Shown here one piece after another: positions 23,611-36,257 of a DNA stretch of 64,000 nucleotides (positions are counted from its first letter, which is position 1; every line of letters starts with the position of its first letter). A program made the position numbers and the translations under genes. The notes beneath the pieces were generated by a model. The model saw only the letters and a list, made by a program, of their open reading frames with translations, searched no databases and was not told the DNA's origin. The stretch is from Manihot esculenta (taxonomy: Eukaryota; Streptophyta; Magnoliopsida; Malpighiales; Euphorbiaceae): positions 24,416,661 to 24,480,660 of the forward strand of contig NC_035162.2 in NCBI RefSeq assembly GCF_001659605.2, read 5' to 3'.

Positions 23611-26239
23611 TCAACGGACCCGACGAGCTTTCTCTTCCTGCCCTAATCCAAGTGATTTCTGTGCATTTTCAATGCCTTTAGGATCTGTATTACAAACAAA
23701 TCACAACTTAACAATGTAAATAACTAAGAAAATGAAGCATATAAAGAAAATTAACCACTAACAAGGCTTAACCGACCCTTAAAATAATTTTTGACAGGGA
23801 GAGTCATTTTATCAAAGAAGATTTACATCATGAAACCAAGGGGTCAAGACATATTTTTATACCCAAGACTATGAGCCCGAAAATTTTCCTTTGAAAAGAT
23901 TAAGCACATATATGTGAAATTCTGTTCTCCTTAAGCTACAGTACTTACAGTGTGTAAATGACGGGAGCTTAAATACATTAGCAACTTGATTCAGGACAGT
24001 CAAAGGATTAACAGCACCAACTATGCCAACATTAAAGGGTTAACTAACTGCACCAGCATATTTCCATTTGAAAGAAAAACTTACACCAGCATATGGGTGA
24101 CAGTAAAAACTAGCACTTAAATTACTGGGCACCATGGTTTCATAACATGGGAAGCGATCATATTAGATTGGTTGAGCAATAACTTATGGTTAACTAATTG
24201 AAGCCTCAAAGGCACACAGGTGGTCCCAATGTACATAGTATTTTAAACATTGAAAGATCTCACCAAGTTAATTGCCTGATCAAGGGGTCACTGGAACAAC
24301 ATCAAAATAAGCTCATTTACTGTAAAAATCTCCATTTTCCTACTCTACTTAAGTAGAAATGCACTCTTTTTTAGTACATTGGATCCGACTAGCACTCAAA
24401 TTCAAACCAAGAGGCAATAATTTAACAATGAAGAGATCAGAACTTCAAGTTCAAGTCATATTTTATACCTAAGACTATGAGCACGAAATTTTTCCTTTGA
24501 AAACATTAAGCACATAAATGTGAAATTCTGGTTCTCTTTCAGCTACAGCACTTACAGTTTGTAAATGATGGGAGCTTAAATACATTTACAACTTGATTCA
24601 GAACAGTCAAAGGATTAACAGCACCAACTATACCAACATTAAAGGGTTAACTAACTGCACCAGCAAATTCCAATTAAAAGAAAAACTTACACCAGCATAT
24701 GGGTGAAAGTAAAAACTAGCTCTTAAATAACTGGACACCATGGTTTCATCGCCATGGGAAGTCACAATATTAGATCGGTTGAGCAATAATTTATGGATAA
24801 CTAATTGAAGCCTTGAAGGCGTGTGGTCCCAATGTACCTAGTATTTTAAACATTGAAAGATTACACCAAGTTAATGGCCTGATCAAGGGGTCACTGAAAT
24901 AACATTGAAATCAGTTCATTCACTGTAAAAAATCTCCATTTTCCTACTCTACTTATAAAGTAGCAATGATTTTTTTTAAGTACATTGGATCGACTAGTAC
25001 TCGAATTCAAACCAAGTGGCAATGCATTTAATAATGAAGAGATCAGAACTTCAAGTTCTGATAAAATACTTTGCAAATGGAAGATACTAATGGCACTAAT
25101 AAATGCAGTCAGTCAAAACAAAAATTTTATTTCAAAAGCAATCACATAATCGAAACAACTGCGTAAAATATCTTTGTACAAAGATCATAGGAGGATCAAT
25201 TTTTTGTCTAGAACATTGTAAGGCCTTAACAAGAATCCAAATTGAAATTGTTGCATAATCATTCGTCATTCATGAAGGAATATCCAATACATGGATACTT
25301 CTATCTTTAAGAGATGAATGACTCAGATTTAAAAGAGGATTACCCTATTAGGACTTTCAAAGCTAATGGCATATTTTCAACAACACAATCTAGGTTTAGA
25401 TCATAGAAACAATGTTATATGCTATAACTTCTCATATAGAAAAATCCAAAATAAAAGGAAATGGCCACTTAATGCTATTTTCATAAAATTTTTAAGGCAG
25501 TGCACAAAAGATGAATCTTTATAGTCCCAAAGGACATGTTAGAAATTCTAGGATACCCAAAAACATGGGGGTTTGCAGAGAGCTGAAACTCACGTATAGA
25601 AAGAAAAGAGGTCTGTTCTACAGAGGATGGTCCAATTATAACAAAATTCAGGGGAAAAAACCTAAAAAATTCTAAATTGGTTGCTTGCTCAATAAAACGG
25701 GTTAATAATTCCATAAATAATATTCCAAGCTACAAACAAAAAGCAAAAAACAAGAGAATTAAAAGACTCACCAAAGAACTGAGTAAAGATTCGGGTGAAG
25801 AAGCTCAAATTGCGAGAAACGTTATATGCCATAGCAGGTGGAAGAGGCTTCACGACGGTGTCAATGCTAAATACTCTCTGAAGAAACTGCAAAATATAAA
25901 AATACAAATAAAAATGGAAACAGTCGTCAATCAGCGACCAAAAGAACACAAAAGAGATAATTAATTAGGGAGAATAAGGGAAAAGGTAAAGCAAACAACC
26001 TGAAAATTGCGTTGGAAGCTGTAGCGGAGCTCGGGGTCGAGCTCGAGGGGATCTTCAGAGTCAGAGTCAGCTCCATCGGACCCGCGCTTGTTATTCTTTT
26101 TGCGAGGGACGTGCATGGTAGGAGTGGAGCCGGGCTGATTGGTGACTTTGAGCTTCGCGTCTTTGAATTTGTCGGCTTCGCCGTCATCGTCGCCTCTCCA
26201 TGGCGCTTTAGATAGCAATTCCTTCTTTCCCTTCGCCAT
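23611..26239 (-). CDS. Conserved plant protein of unknown function, 142 aa (3 exons)
   Basis: Minus-strand exons 26239-26000, 25886-25772 and 23684-23611 join in frame with GT-AG borders. The N-terminal third is charged and probably disordered (MAKGKKELLSKAPWRGDDD, then an acidic SDSEDPLELDPELRYSF run). The centre is the conserved part (RVFSIDTVVKPLPPAMAYNV, then SRNLSFFTRIFTQFF). The C-terminus is KSLGLGQEEKARRVR. I recall a plant-wide single-domain family with this core and no known function; I cannot name it. Recovery of a perfectly phased third exon 2.1 kb away supports a live gene. The start is the first Met, in a typical MAK context. No signal peptide is seen; one weakly hydrophobic segment lies near residues 100-115. 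Confidence 0.85.
23848..25058. repeat. About 605-bp tandem duplication inside intron 2 of the 142-aa gene
   Basis: Sequence from about 23848 to 24453 is repeated at 24454-25058. Shared phrases include CTTCAAGTTC, GACTATGAGC and ACAGTCAAAGGATTAACAGC; the second copy shows scattered substitutions and indels. Copies differ by several percent, so the duplication is not recent. Confidence 0.85.
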
Positions 26240-26765
26240 TTTACAGGTGATTAGAGATATAGAGGTTTTTCTGTGGCCACTCCAGTGGTTTTCGTCTCGC
26301 TATGCGAATTGTGAGTGGACTACCGTCTGCCGAGAGAGTGAAAGATAAGGATTATCGTAGACATGCGAGTGCTGTTTGGCTGCTCGAATAAACTAATTCT
26401 AGTTCTTCAGGAGATGGGCACGCCATTGTCTTTGTGAGAATTTTTTGAGAGAATTACTATTTAGTCCCTTAAGTTTTAAGAAATTGATCAGTTAATCCTA
26501 TAATTCTTAAACCCAATTAATATATTCCCTATTATTTATAAATACCATAATCTACTCTTTTTGTTAACTTTTTTTTGGTCAGAGAGATAAAAATTTTATG
26601 CTTAGTACTCCTAAATATTTCCATTAATCTTTTTTAGCCTTTTTACCTACTTAGATTCAAGTAATATGTCGTGTTGAATGAAACACTTTTTACTCTCAAA
26701 AATTCAATTATAGCAAAAATAGTTCCTTCTTCACCATTATTTCTAAGGGTAAAGAGCAGCATAAT
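26240..26765. other. 5' flank of the 142-aa gene and intergenic DNA
   Basis: The first 150 bases or so are probably 5' UTR and promoter of the minus-strand gene. The remainder is AT-rich with no recognised feature. Confidence 0.4.
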
Positions 26766-26769
26766 ACTC

Positions 26770-28490
26770 ATACATAGCCTTTTCTTCATCCAAAAGATCT
26801 TCTCTTTTTAATTACTAACATCTATAAACAATTTGGCAAACCAATACAAATGGTACCAAGAACTTCAGACAAACTAATACAAATGGCATCAACAATTGAT
26901 ATATCTCAGCATATCAACAGAAAAACAAGAAGGAGCTGGAGTGATTAGGTTAATTGGCATGAAGGTGATTTATTCTTAAAGTGTTTATGTGATTGAGATA
27001 AGATTTATCACTCTAAGTTAATCAGAGAAATATTTCATTTGTTCTTTACTAATATTGATTATGAAATTTTTACACACTGTATAATAAAATTAATAAATTA
27101 AATTTAAAATTTCATTTAATTGGTCAATAGTTATTAAAAAAAATTAATATAATTTAACATATCAAACAACTTTATGCTTTAATTATTAAATTGAGATATT
27201 AGTGATGACATGATATTAATTATATTAAGAAACCATACATTAAAAAGTTTAAATCAAATGATTATTGATATTTTAAATATTTAAATAATTTTATCATATT
27301 GTTAAATAATATTTTTTACTTTCAAATTAATTAATTAATCAATTAATTTTTATTGTTAATATATTTAAATTTAATGGACTACATATAAAGAATAACATGA
27401 AAAAGTAAAATAAAAAATCAAATCAAGTTAGACTTGATCGCATATAAACTTTATAACATTAAAGATAAAATTATAATTTACAAATATTACAATGCCTAAA
27501 TAAATTAAATAAAAAATTAATTTTATTTTAAAATTCATATAGCATATTTATTATAAAACTGAGCTATAATTATAATTTATTTAATTAATTAATTAATTAA
27601 TTACAATTATCAGACTAAAACCTTAAGAAATTAATATAAAAAGTCATTAGAATTTAAGAATTACTTTGAAGAGCCTTTAGAATTTCACGGAAAAGGTTGA
27701 AACCTAACGGTCGATAATTTTTTACTTCTCAATTCTTAAAATTGTTTTAAGATTTGGAATTGTTTCAAAATTTTTCATTATCATTTTTTATGAGTATCGT
27801 TAAAGTCGTTCACTTGAACAATTTATGGGATATGAAAATCTAATCAAACGAAAATTTTAAGTTTTAACTATTAAAAAATAATAAAAATATTTTTTTTTCA
27901 TTTTATTGCTTTAATCATTTAAAATGAGTGAAAAAATTTACCCTTTATTATATATTAATATAATTGAAACTCAACCGTGATATCAAAATATTGTTTAAAT
28001 CATTAAAGTGTAAGTTTAATTATATTTATTATTGAATTAATTGTGATTAAATTTTGGGTGCCTAAAATTTTTGGTGTTCTTTGGAGAAAATTTACTGTCA
28101 TGAAACGTTGTTTAATCTGGAATCAAAATTGTTCGGATCTCCTTGATTAAATATAGTTTTATTTTAAAATCAAACTTAAAAAATATAAAAAGAAAGGAAA
28201 ATCTGCAAATCGTGCTCATGAAGAACACGTCAGTCGTGGCCACCCACGGCCACCACCAGCGTCGCAGGCAAGCGTTGGGTCCTTCGACTGACGCGTGCTT
28301 GCCCTGGCGACGCCTGGTTGCCAACGCAACGGACGCGTGGTGGTCGCTGTTGATCTGCAAATCGATGTCCTTCGCGATTTTCCGAAGATCTCGAGCTTTC
28401 CGGTGTCGGAACGGCTGCCGGCGGAAGCGCACTTCATTGCTTTTAAAGATTTTCAGTGCCTTATAGCTTGAAGCACCCAATTAATATTTT
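26770..28490 (+). repeat. Copia LTR/leader block, copy A
   Basis: About 1.7 kb matching copy B at 30390-32150. Both start with CTTCATCCAAAAGATCTTC. Both pass through TGTGATTGAGATAA and an AATTAATTAATTAATTA stretch, and end with the GC-rich leader around CACGTCAGTCGTGGCCAC. The middle also matches the copia 3' LTR at 52500-53400. Copy A stops within the GC-rich part, about 80 bases earlier than B. ORFs in the GC-rich tail have no family match. Confidence 0.7.
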
Positions 28491-29540
28491 TTCAATTTTT
28501 CCATTGAGTTTAGATGTAATATTGTCAAGAAAGTCCAATATCAAGTTTTCAATTGAAACTATCTCCAACTTATTGTACTTATTAATGGATTAATCTACTT
28601 TGCACTTAAATTAATTCCTAGTCAACTAACAATCCAAATATGTGTGTAGATTTAATTATAACTATATTAAGAGAGAAAACTCAAACTTGATCAATAAAAA
28701 TATGCGATTTATTTAAATTAAATCTGTCAATTTCTTAACATAAACTAAGATGTTAATTGTTACTTGTTATTAATCTAATTAAATAATTATATATTTAATT
28801 AGATTAATTAGCTATAGGTTGTTTTTCTAAGAGATTCAATAGACCTATTGAATTCTCAAGAAAACAACAATGGAAATGGAAGTGGCGTTGGCGTTCCTCG
28901 AATTTAGAAATTGATAGAAAACAGAAATAAGATGAAAAGAATTAAAGCGCATAACCTCACAATTTGAACAAACCTCAATTTAATTTAACTTTCAACTGAA
29001 AATAAATGTTTAACCACTCAATGCCATAATAAAATTATAACAATTAAGCAAAAGGAGAAGAAAAAAAAAAAGATGGAGAAGAAGGTGGGGGGGCAACAAA
29101 AGAGGAAATGAGAGTGAGAAGTAGAATATGCTCCTCTAGGTTTAATGCTATGAGGTTTTATATAGACACAAAAAGACAAAACTTAATAATTTAAAATAAA
29201 ATCTATTATTCCTATCTTATCTCTATCATAATCTTATCTCTATCATAATCTTATCTCTATCCTAATCTGATAGAGTTTGATTCAATTTGACCCCACTTGA
29301 AGTTGATTTTATTCTTGCTTAGGAGGCAAAATCTATTTTATATCTCCATCGCCTTGGGTTACAGGTTTGGTCAAGATTGTAACCTCCAATACAAAAATCC
29401 TTTATTCAGTCTTTTTTCGTCCCTTTTTTCAACTTCTGCTCACAAACCTATCCAAAATTAAATTCAAATTAAAATTAAATATTTATATCAAAATTATAGT
29501 AAAATCATGAAATTAAATAAAGAAAAAATTGTGAATTTTG
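28491..29540. other. Unclassified sequence with a 17-bp tandem repeat
   Basis: AT-rich, probably another LTR fragment. 29212-29270 has ATCTTATCTCTATCATA about three times, and a TATA-like TTTATATAGAC lies near 29157. A purine-rich run with GGGGGGG is at about 29050-29095. No coding sequence was found. Confidence 0.4.
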
Positions 29541-29549
29541 CAACTCATC

Positions 29550-30385
29550 ATTAGACAAATATAAGTTTGTGAGATATTGAAAAAAAAACTATTAGATATT
29601 ATTTATACCATCCTATAGTGTTTGTCTCAAAACATGCTACCTTTCTATAAAAAGAGTTTTTTCTTAAAAGAGTTTTTACTTAAAGTAGAACTTGAAGAAG
29701 TTAAAGAACCACAAATTGGCATCCAAATGGAACAAGAACAAGAAACTGCAACGTCAGCAATAGAAGCATAAGTTGAAGTACTATCGCATAGATCTGTTAG
29801 GACAAATCGTGCTCCAGTTAGGTTAGATCTTCTTACATAGACTCATAATGGCATTTTACTCATGTCTGATGAGCCTAACAACTATGAGAAAGTAATGTCT
29901 GACATTTTTTTATTCAGATTGGCTTGAAGTAATGAAATCTGAAATGGATTCCATGTATACTAACCAAGTATGGATTTTGGTTGATGCACCTAAAGGGATA
30001 AAAATTCAATTGGTACAAGTAGATTTTTAAGAGAAAAACTGACATGAAAGGTAATATACATATGTATAAGGCCTGGTTAGTTGCTAAAGGTTACAGACAA
30101 TGGCAAGTATTGATTTTGATGATACATTTTCACAAATAGTTATGCTTAAATATATAAGAATTTTACTTACAATTGTAATATACCATGATTATGAAATTTG
30201 ACAAATGGATGTTAAAACAATATTTCTAAATGGAAATCTTTTAGAGGATGTGTATATGACCCAACCTGAGATTTTGAATCCAATAAATTTTCTAGTAAGG
30301 TATGTAAATTGCAAAAGTCCATTTATAGATTCAAGCAAGCATCACAGAGTTGGAACATCTTTTTTTATGAAACAATTAAACATGG
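29550..30385 (+). pseudogene. Copia reverse transcriptase fragment
   Basis: Parallel to 50000-50830 of the nested copia. It covers the linker before RT and the start of RT, with a readable QMDVKT-type block (MDVKTIFLNGNLLEDVYMTQ; 30205 onward). Stops and indels are frequent. The fragment stops abruptly at about 30385, where CATGGCCTTTTCTTCATC is duplicated in tandem and copy B begins. Confidence 0.7.
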
Positions 30386-30389
30386 CCTT

Positions 30390-32150
30390 TTCTTCATCCA
30401 TGGCCTTTTCTTCATCCAAAAGATCTTCCTTTTTAATTATTAACATCAATAAACAATTTGGCGAACTTATTTACAAATGTCGCCAAGAGCTTCTGACAAA
30501 CTAATACAAATAGCATCAAGAGTTAATATATTTCAGTATATCAACAGAAGAATGATAAGAAGAACAATAAGAAGCTGAAATAGCTGAGTCAACTGAAAGA
30601 TGTGTGTTTGTGTGATTGAGATAAAATTTTTTACTCTAGTTTAATTAGAGAAATATTTTATTTATTTTATGTTAGTATTAATTATGAAAATTTTCATATA
30701 GTGTAATGAAATTAATAAATTAAATTTGAAATTTTATTCAATTAGTCAATGGCTGTTATAAAGGAAATTAATATGATTTAATATATGAAACACACTCATA
30801 CTTTAATTATTAAATTAAGATATTAGTAATAACAAAATATTAGTTATACTAAGAAACTATATATTGAAAGGTTAAGTCAAATTATTATTAATATTTCAAA
30901 TATTTGAATAATTTTATCATATTGATGAGGAATGCTCTTAACTTTTAAATTAATTAATTAGTTAATTAATTTTTATTATTAATATATTTGAAATCTAATT
31001 AGTTACATATATAAAAAATAACACGAAAAAATAAAATAAAAAGTCAAATTTCAAAAAACAAGTGAAATAAAAAGTCAAATCAAATTGAATTTAATTGCAT
31101 ATAAATTTTATGACATTAAAGGTGAAATTATAATTTATAAGAATCATAATTTTGATCAAATAAATTAACTAGAGATTTAATTAGTTTTATTTTAAAATTT
31201 GTATGACATATTTATTATAGTACTTAATCATAATTATAATTTATTTATTTATTTAATTAATTAAATAAATAAATACAATTATCCTACTAAAATCCTAAGA
31301 AATTAGTGTAAAAGGTCATTTCATAAGAGTTTAAAAATCACTTCAAAGAGTCGTCAAAATTTCAGAGGAAAAATTAAAATCTACCTAAGACGAAAATTTC
31401 ATGTTTTAACTGCTAAAAAATAATAATAATATTTTGTTCTCTTCGTTTTATTGCTTTATTAGTTTAAAATGTGATTTATGTTGAACGAAAATTTTTTTAT
31501 TATTTTTATTTTATTCATCAATGTAATTGAAATTCACCGGTGATATTAAAGTATTGTTTAAACCATTAAAGTGTAATTTTAATTATGTTTATTATTGGTT
31601 AATTGTGATTAAATTTTGGGTGCCTAAAATTTTTGGTGTTCTTTGGAGAAAATTTTTTTCTTTCTGATTTACTGTCATGAAACATTGTTTAATCTGGAAT
31701 CAAAATTGTTCGGATCTCCTTGATTAAATATAATTTTATTTTAAAATCAAACTTAAAAAATACAAAAAAAAAAAGAAAAGGAAAATCTGCAAATCGTGTT
31801 CATGAAGAACACGTCAGCCGTGGCCACCCACGGCCACCACCAGCGTCGCCCGATGGCAGGCACGCGTTGGGTCCTTCGACTGACGCGTGCTTGCCCTGGC
31901 GACGCCTGGTTGCCAACGCAACGGACGCGTGGTGGTCGCTGTTGTTCTGCAAATCGATGTCCTTCGCGATTTTCCGACGATCTCGAGCTTGCCGGTGTCG
32001 GAACGGGCTGTCGGCGGAAGCGCAAGTGTTGCGCGACCTTCGGTGTCTGAGCTGGCGACGGCGGAGGCATGCTGAACATTGGGCGTTCGGCTGTGGAGAG
32101 AGTGGCGGCGGCCAGGGCTTCATCTTAAGGTTGAAGATGCAGCTCTAGCC
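30390..32150 (+). repeat. Copia LTR/leader block, copy B
   Basis: 30600-31400 matches the 3' LTR at 52500-53400. It is followed by GGTGCCTAAAATTTTTGGTG and a GC-rich leader (31790-32150) with CpG-rich repeats and the perfect inverted repeat GTGGCC-ACCCAC-GGCCAC. An open frame of 142 codons in the leader (31720-32148) has no recognisable domain. Confidence 0.65.
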
Positions 32151-33314
32151 AAATTTTAAATCAGTCCCTGGTTGTAAAACTTTTTTTCAAACTAGTCCTT
32201 TAGGGGCTAAAACTTGAATATTTAATTGTTTTAGTCTCGAAATTAAATGGATATTTAATTTAAAATAGTTCTAATTAATTTAAGGCCATTTAAATAATTT
32301 TGACTGTAATTAAATATTATTTTTTTATAAAATTTCTAATATAATTAGAGTTATGAATAACATTATTTTATTCATGAATTATTTTTTCCCTGACATCAAA
32401 CTAAAATATTAAATTTCTTAATTTTTAATTTTAACACACAAAACTAATAATAAATATAATATTATTAATGTGATGAATATGCCTGATAGATAATTATTGA
32501 TATCTTTTAATGTGGATATTTTAATGGTTTGACCAGCTATGTAATTTTTAAATAGGACTTGTGTGTCCTGCCTTGTCTTATTATTTTTCTGGATTGTAAA
32601 ATTCTTTTCTCATCTAATTTCTCTTGAATGGAATTCAAAATTTTTTCATTCAAGTTATGTAATAATTATATAATGAAAATTCGCAAATAGGAATATTTTG
32701 TAACCCAAGAAGAAAATGAGGTATTGAAAAATTACATGAAACATTGAACATAGTGCAATGAATGAGCTTTTTGACTTTTGGAAGATGTCACCTATGCTTT
32801 GACCATCAAGTTCTCTTTGTGGTTTAAGGGAACTAGTTTAAATATGTTCATAATCATCCAATTAGAATGACATATTAGGAGTGTATATATATATATGATG
32901 ATATATATGCAATACAACAACAATGTTTATCTATGAGATCTTAATAGAAATCTTAAAATTTAAAAATTCCTCATTAAAATTTTAGTATTAAGAACATGAT
33001 TAATTACCACCCATTATTATAGTATAAAACTAAAATTCATTTTTTATTAATTTGTTGGACAAACTCAATGCTAATTTTACCCAAATATATTTAGTATTAT
33101 AAAATATTTGATATTTCTAAACAATGGTTCTACTTAACTAATTTGCTTGATTTGGATAGGCAAACCCATGATCATATAAGTTTAGGGCAAGAGTTAGGCA
33201 AAATATATATGATATGTTAAAAATAAAGAGTTTGTCACTTAATTGATCTAGGAGTCGCACTGAGATGTGATTGATAAATTATGTTATCTATCTAATTTAG
33301 TTTACAATAATTTT
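32151..33314. other. Copia leader/internal sequence, AT-rich
   Basis: No coding capacity was recognised. It links the GC-rich leader to a foreign LTR-like fragment and then to gag. It contains a short (AT)n at about 32885. Confidence 0.4.
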
Positions 33315-33430
33315 GTAACATCCTCTGGACCCACACCAGCGAATATTGTCCGCTTTGGGTTAAGGGATTGAAACCCTGTCTTCCCTCACGGGTTTGTTTC
33401 TGGGTCAAGGGATCATAGCCGACTAAGAGA
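33315..33430 (+). repeat. Fragment of another plant LTR family
   Basis: It begins TGTAACATCCTCTGGACCCA and contains GCGAATATTGTCCGCTTTGG and TCCCTCACGGGTTTG. This phrase set is common in short plant LTR elements (TRIM or gypsy type). Boundaries and target duplication were not found. Confidence 0.45.
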
Positions 33431-33583
33431 TCAATCGTTGGATTTTCTGAATTAATAGATAGGGCTATTGATTTGAATAAAATAGTGGAAGACTATAATT
33501 AAAGTTTGAATACCTTATTTTATAATTAGAAAATGCATAAAACTAATAATTAATATTTTTGCATTTTTAGATCAATTACCACG

Positions 33584-33721
33584 ATGAATAATAACCTATC
33601 CCTGTGAAGCATTCTTGATACTAACAAATTAACTGGACTGAATTTCTTGGACTGGTAACGCAATTTGAGAATATTTCTCAAATAAGAAAAAAAGTTGTAT
33701 GTTCTCAATCAAGACATACCT
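33584..33721 (+). pseudogene. Copia Gag, N-terminal piece
   Basis: Starts MNNNLSL and soon reads KLTGLNFLDW, the typical copia Gag opening (LTG-NF-DW). In-frame stops are present. It is cut at 33721 by a solo LTR; TACCT is duplicated at the junction, and Gag resumes at 35905. Confidence 0.75.
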
Positions 33722-35899
33722 TGTAACGATCCAGAAATCGGACCGCTACCAGCGCTAGGATCCAGATCGGCATAAGGCCGCTGGGACCCGTAGCAAGCCT
33801 AACATACAACCTGTACACTTGTTAAATCCCATACATGATCATACATATACATAAAACTGTAAACTTTTTCTTTCCTTTGCCAAGCTTAACCTGTGCATGC
33901 ACAAGACCATAACATAAACCACACACTGGAGCCCTCATCAAAAGCTCCAATGAGGTAACATAACATACATTAAGCTTGGTTAAACATAAACATCATAAAA
34001 ACATTTTATAGATCATGTATCAAAGGGGATAACCATACACATAGGGTCAAGCACAATTCTAATCCTCAATATCATTAATACATGGCTATTCAATATTTTA
34101 CAATACATCATGTCCATATCTAACTATTACATAAACATTATTTTACTCTTCTTGACCTCCTGGCCTAACCCGTACCTGCATACCTGGGGGATTAGGGAAA
34201 TGAGGTGAGCTACAAGAGCCCAGTGAGCAGAATAATAAAACATTTAAAACATATGCTATAATGGAATGCATCACATCATAGACAAATCACATCAAGGATG
34301 GACTTGTCACCAATAGTCCTCTACATAGTCCAACTGTGCCAGGGGCGTAGAATGGGCCTCACTGGTCTTTCTCTTACATTGTGCCAGGGGCGTAAAATGG
34401 GCCTCAATGGTCTTCCATACCGTATCATCATCATATCATATCATACGAGGACTAAAGGATCATCCAACATCCATCCACATCAACATCAAATAATGCAATG
34501 CAACATATTCGTGAATTCTAATGCAAACAACCTAGAATATCTCATGGCATTCATGATGCGTGAATCATGCTAGAACTTTCATTAATTTAAAATATGAAGG
34601 TTTATTCTACTCACCTCTGGTAGACTCTGAAGCAGCTAGCTCACTGCTGGGGTCCTCGGTTCCTCGGGTCCGAACCTACACAGGTGGACTCAAATGAGGG
34701 ACCAAACATACATGATCATAAGTCTAAAATACTCCCCAAAAACCCCCCAAAAACACCTTAAAACAATCACATAAATCATGCAAAGGAAAGCTGAACAGGG
34801 CACTTTCGGCGACAGGTTCGGCGGCCGAAAGTCCCTCCAGAGCCGAAAGTCATGCACCTTCGGCGGCACTTTCGGCGGTCGAAGGTTCTCTCCAGAGACG
34901 AAACTCATGCATGTTCGGCGGCACCTTCGGCGGCCGAATCTCCCTTCTAGAGTCGAAAGTCCACTTTCGGGGGCAGGGTTCAGCAGCCAAAGGCTTGCCT
35001 CCACAGGCAGGTTCGGCGGCCGAAAGTCCCTTCGGCTGCCGAACCTGAGTTCTTCCAAAGGGCATAACTCAGCCTCTAACATGCACATTTGCCTCCCAAA
35101 CCAATCAACTCAAATACAACACTTCCACAACATGCATACACACATACATAAGCTCCTAGGGGCTTCAAACTATCCTAAACCTCAACTACAACACATCAAA
35201 CACACATATACAACTCACATTGTTCATAAACACAACATAAACCCATAAACTCAATAAAAACCTAAACATGCATTTCTACCCCATAAACCTTTATAAAACT
35301 TGTTTAAAACATAAATGAGCTAAGGATCTACTCTTATCTCTTGGAGATTGAGAGGAGAGGCGATCTAACTCGGAGATAGGAGAAATCTAACTCCTTGGGT
35401 CTTCAAGTTTCAAAACTTGCTCTTTTGCTCAAATATCTTCAAACCAAGATAAAACTTGTTAAAACTCAAAAGATTGGAGGAAAATCAACAAAAAGGACCA
35501 TGGGAGAGCATGGACTCACCGTTGGCCGAAAATGGGGAGAAAACTCGCCCATTTCGGCCATGGGGTCCTTATATAGGGGCAGGCTCGACCACCTTCGGAA
35601 GCTTAAAGTGCCTCCAAAACTCATGCAAGTTCAGCGGTCGAGCCTGAGCCACTTTCGGAAGCCAAACTTGCCCCCTAAACTATCCCACGTTCGGCGGCCG
35701 AACTTGAGGTTCGGCGGCCGAACCTGGAAATGCCTCCATGGTCTTTTTCATTCAAAACTCAATTTCCTTCTTACTTAAAATCATAAAATACATTAAAACA
35801 TTTTATAAAAACATGATTTTACCCTTCTAGAGGTTTCCGACATCTGAGATTCCACCGGATGGTAGGAATTCCGATACCGGAGTCTAGCCGGGTATTACA
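33722..35899 (-). mobile_element. Solo LTR of a Tekay-like gypsy family, target duplication TACCT
   Basis: A 2178-bp sequence from TGTAACGATCC to GGGTATTACA, bracketed by TACCT at 33717-33721 and 35900-35904. It is related to the LTRs of the full element at 36258-48511, sharing GGACCGCTACC, GGGACCCGTAGCAAGCCT and the TTCGGCGGCCGAA palindromes, but is clearly diverged. No internal region remains, so the two LTRs recombined after insertion. Confidence 0.92.
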
Positions 35900-35904
35900 T
35901 ACCT

Positions 35905-36257
35905 AGTGTTCCTGATGAGAATGCTAGTAATGTTGTTAAGGATAAGTATATTCGTCGTATTGATGATGATTAGCAAGCAACATGTGTGATGTTAGCTAGC
36001 AAAAGTCTTGGGCTTCAAAAGCAATATGAGAATGTAGACACTCACATTATAATCTTTAATCTCAAAGAGTTGTTTAACTCTCAAGGTAGGATTAAGAGGT
36101 ATATAACCTTAAAGGAATTGTTCAGCTGTAAGATGGTAAAAGGCTCTTTAGTCTATACCAATGGTCTGAAGATGATTAGACATATAGAGAAATTGGCCCA
36201 ATTATGTTTTATCATGGACCATGAGTTAAATGTTGACTTGGTTTTACAGTCTCTACC
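35905..36257 (+). pseudogene. Copia Gag, middle piece
   Basis: Reads SVPDENASNVV-type sequence, then MLASKSLGLQKQYENVDTH, FNLKELFNSQGRIKRY and DLVLQSLP. This follows the UBN2-type copia Gag pattern (LQ-Q-EN-D, LKELF, KM--G, LQSLP). The frame from 35986 is open for 100 codons. It is cut at 36257 by the gypsy element. Confidence 0.85.

Noticed and set aside
28112..28480. Overlapping open frames on both strands in the GC-rich copia leader (also at 31720-32148)
   Set aside because: High GC lowers stop frequency. Copies A and B differ by indels that change the frame, so no protein is conserved.
34690..35248. Open frames in the gypsy LTR rich in FGGR/PPKV repeats
   Set aside because: Translation of TTCGGCGGCCGAA palindrome clusters; LTR sequence, not a gene.
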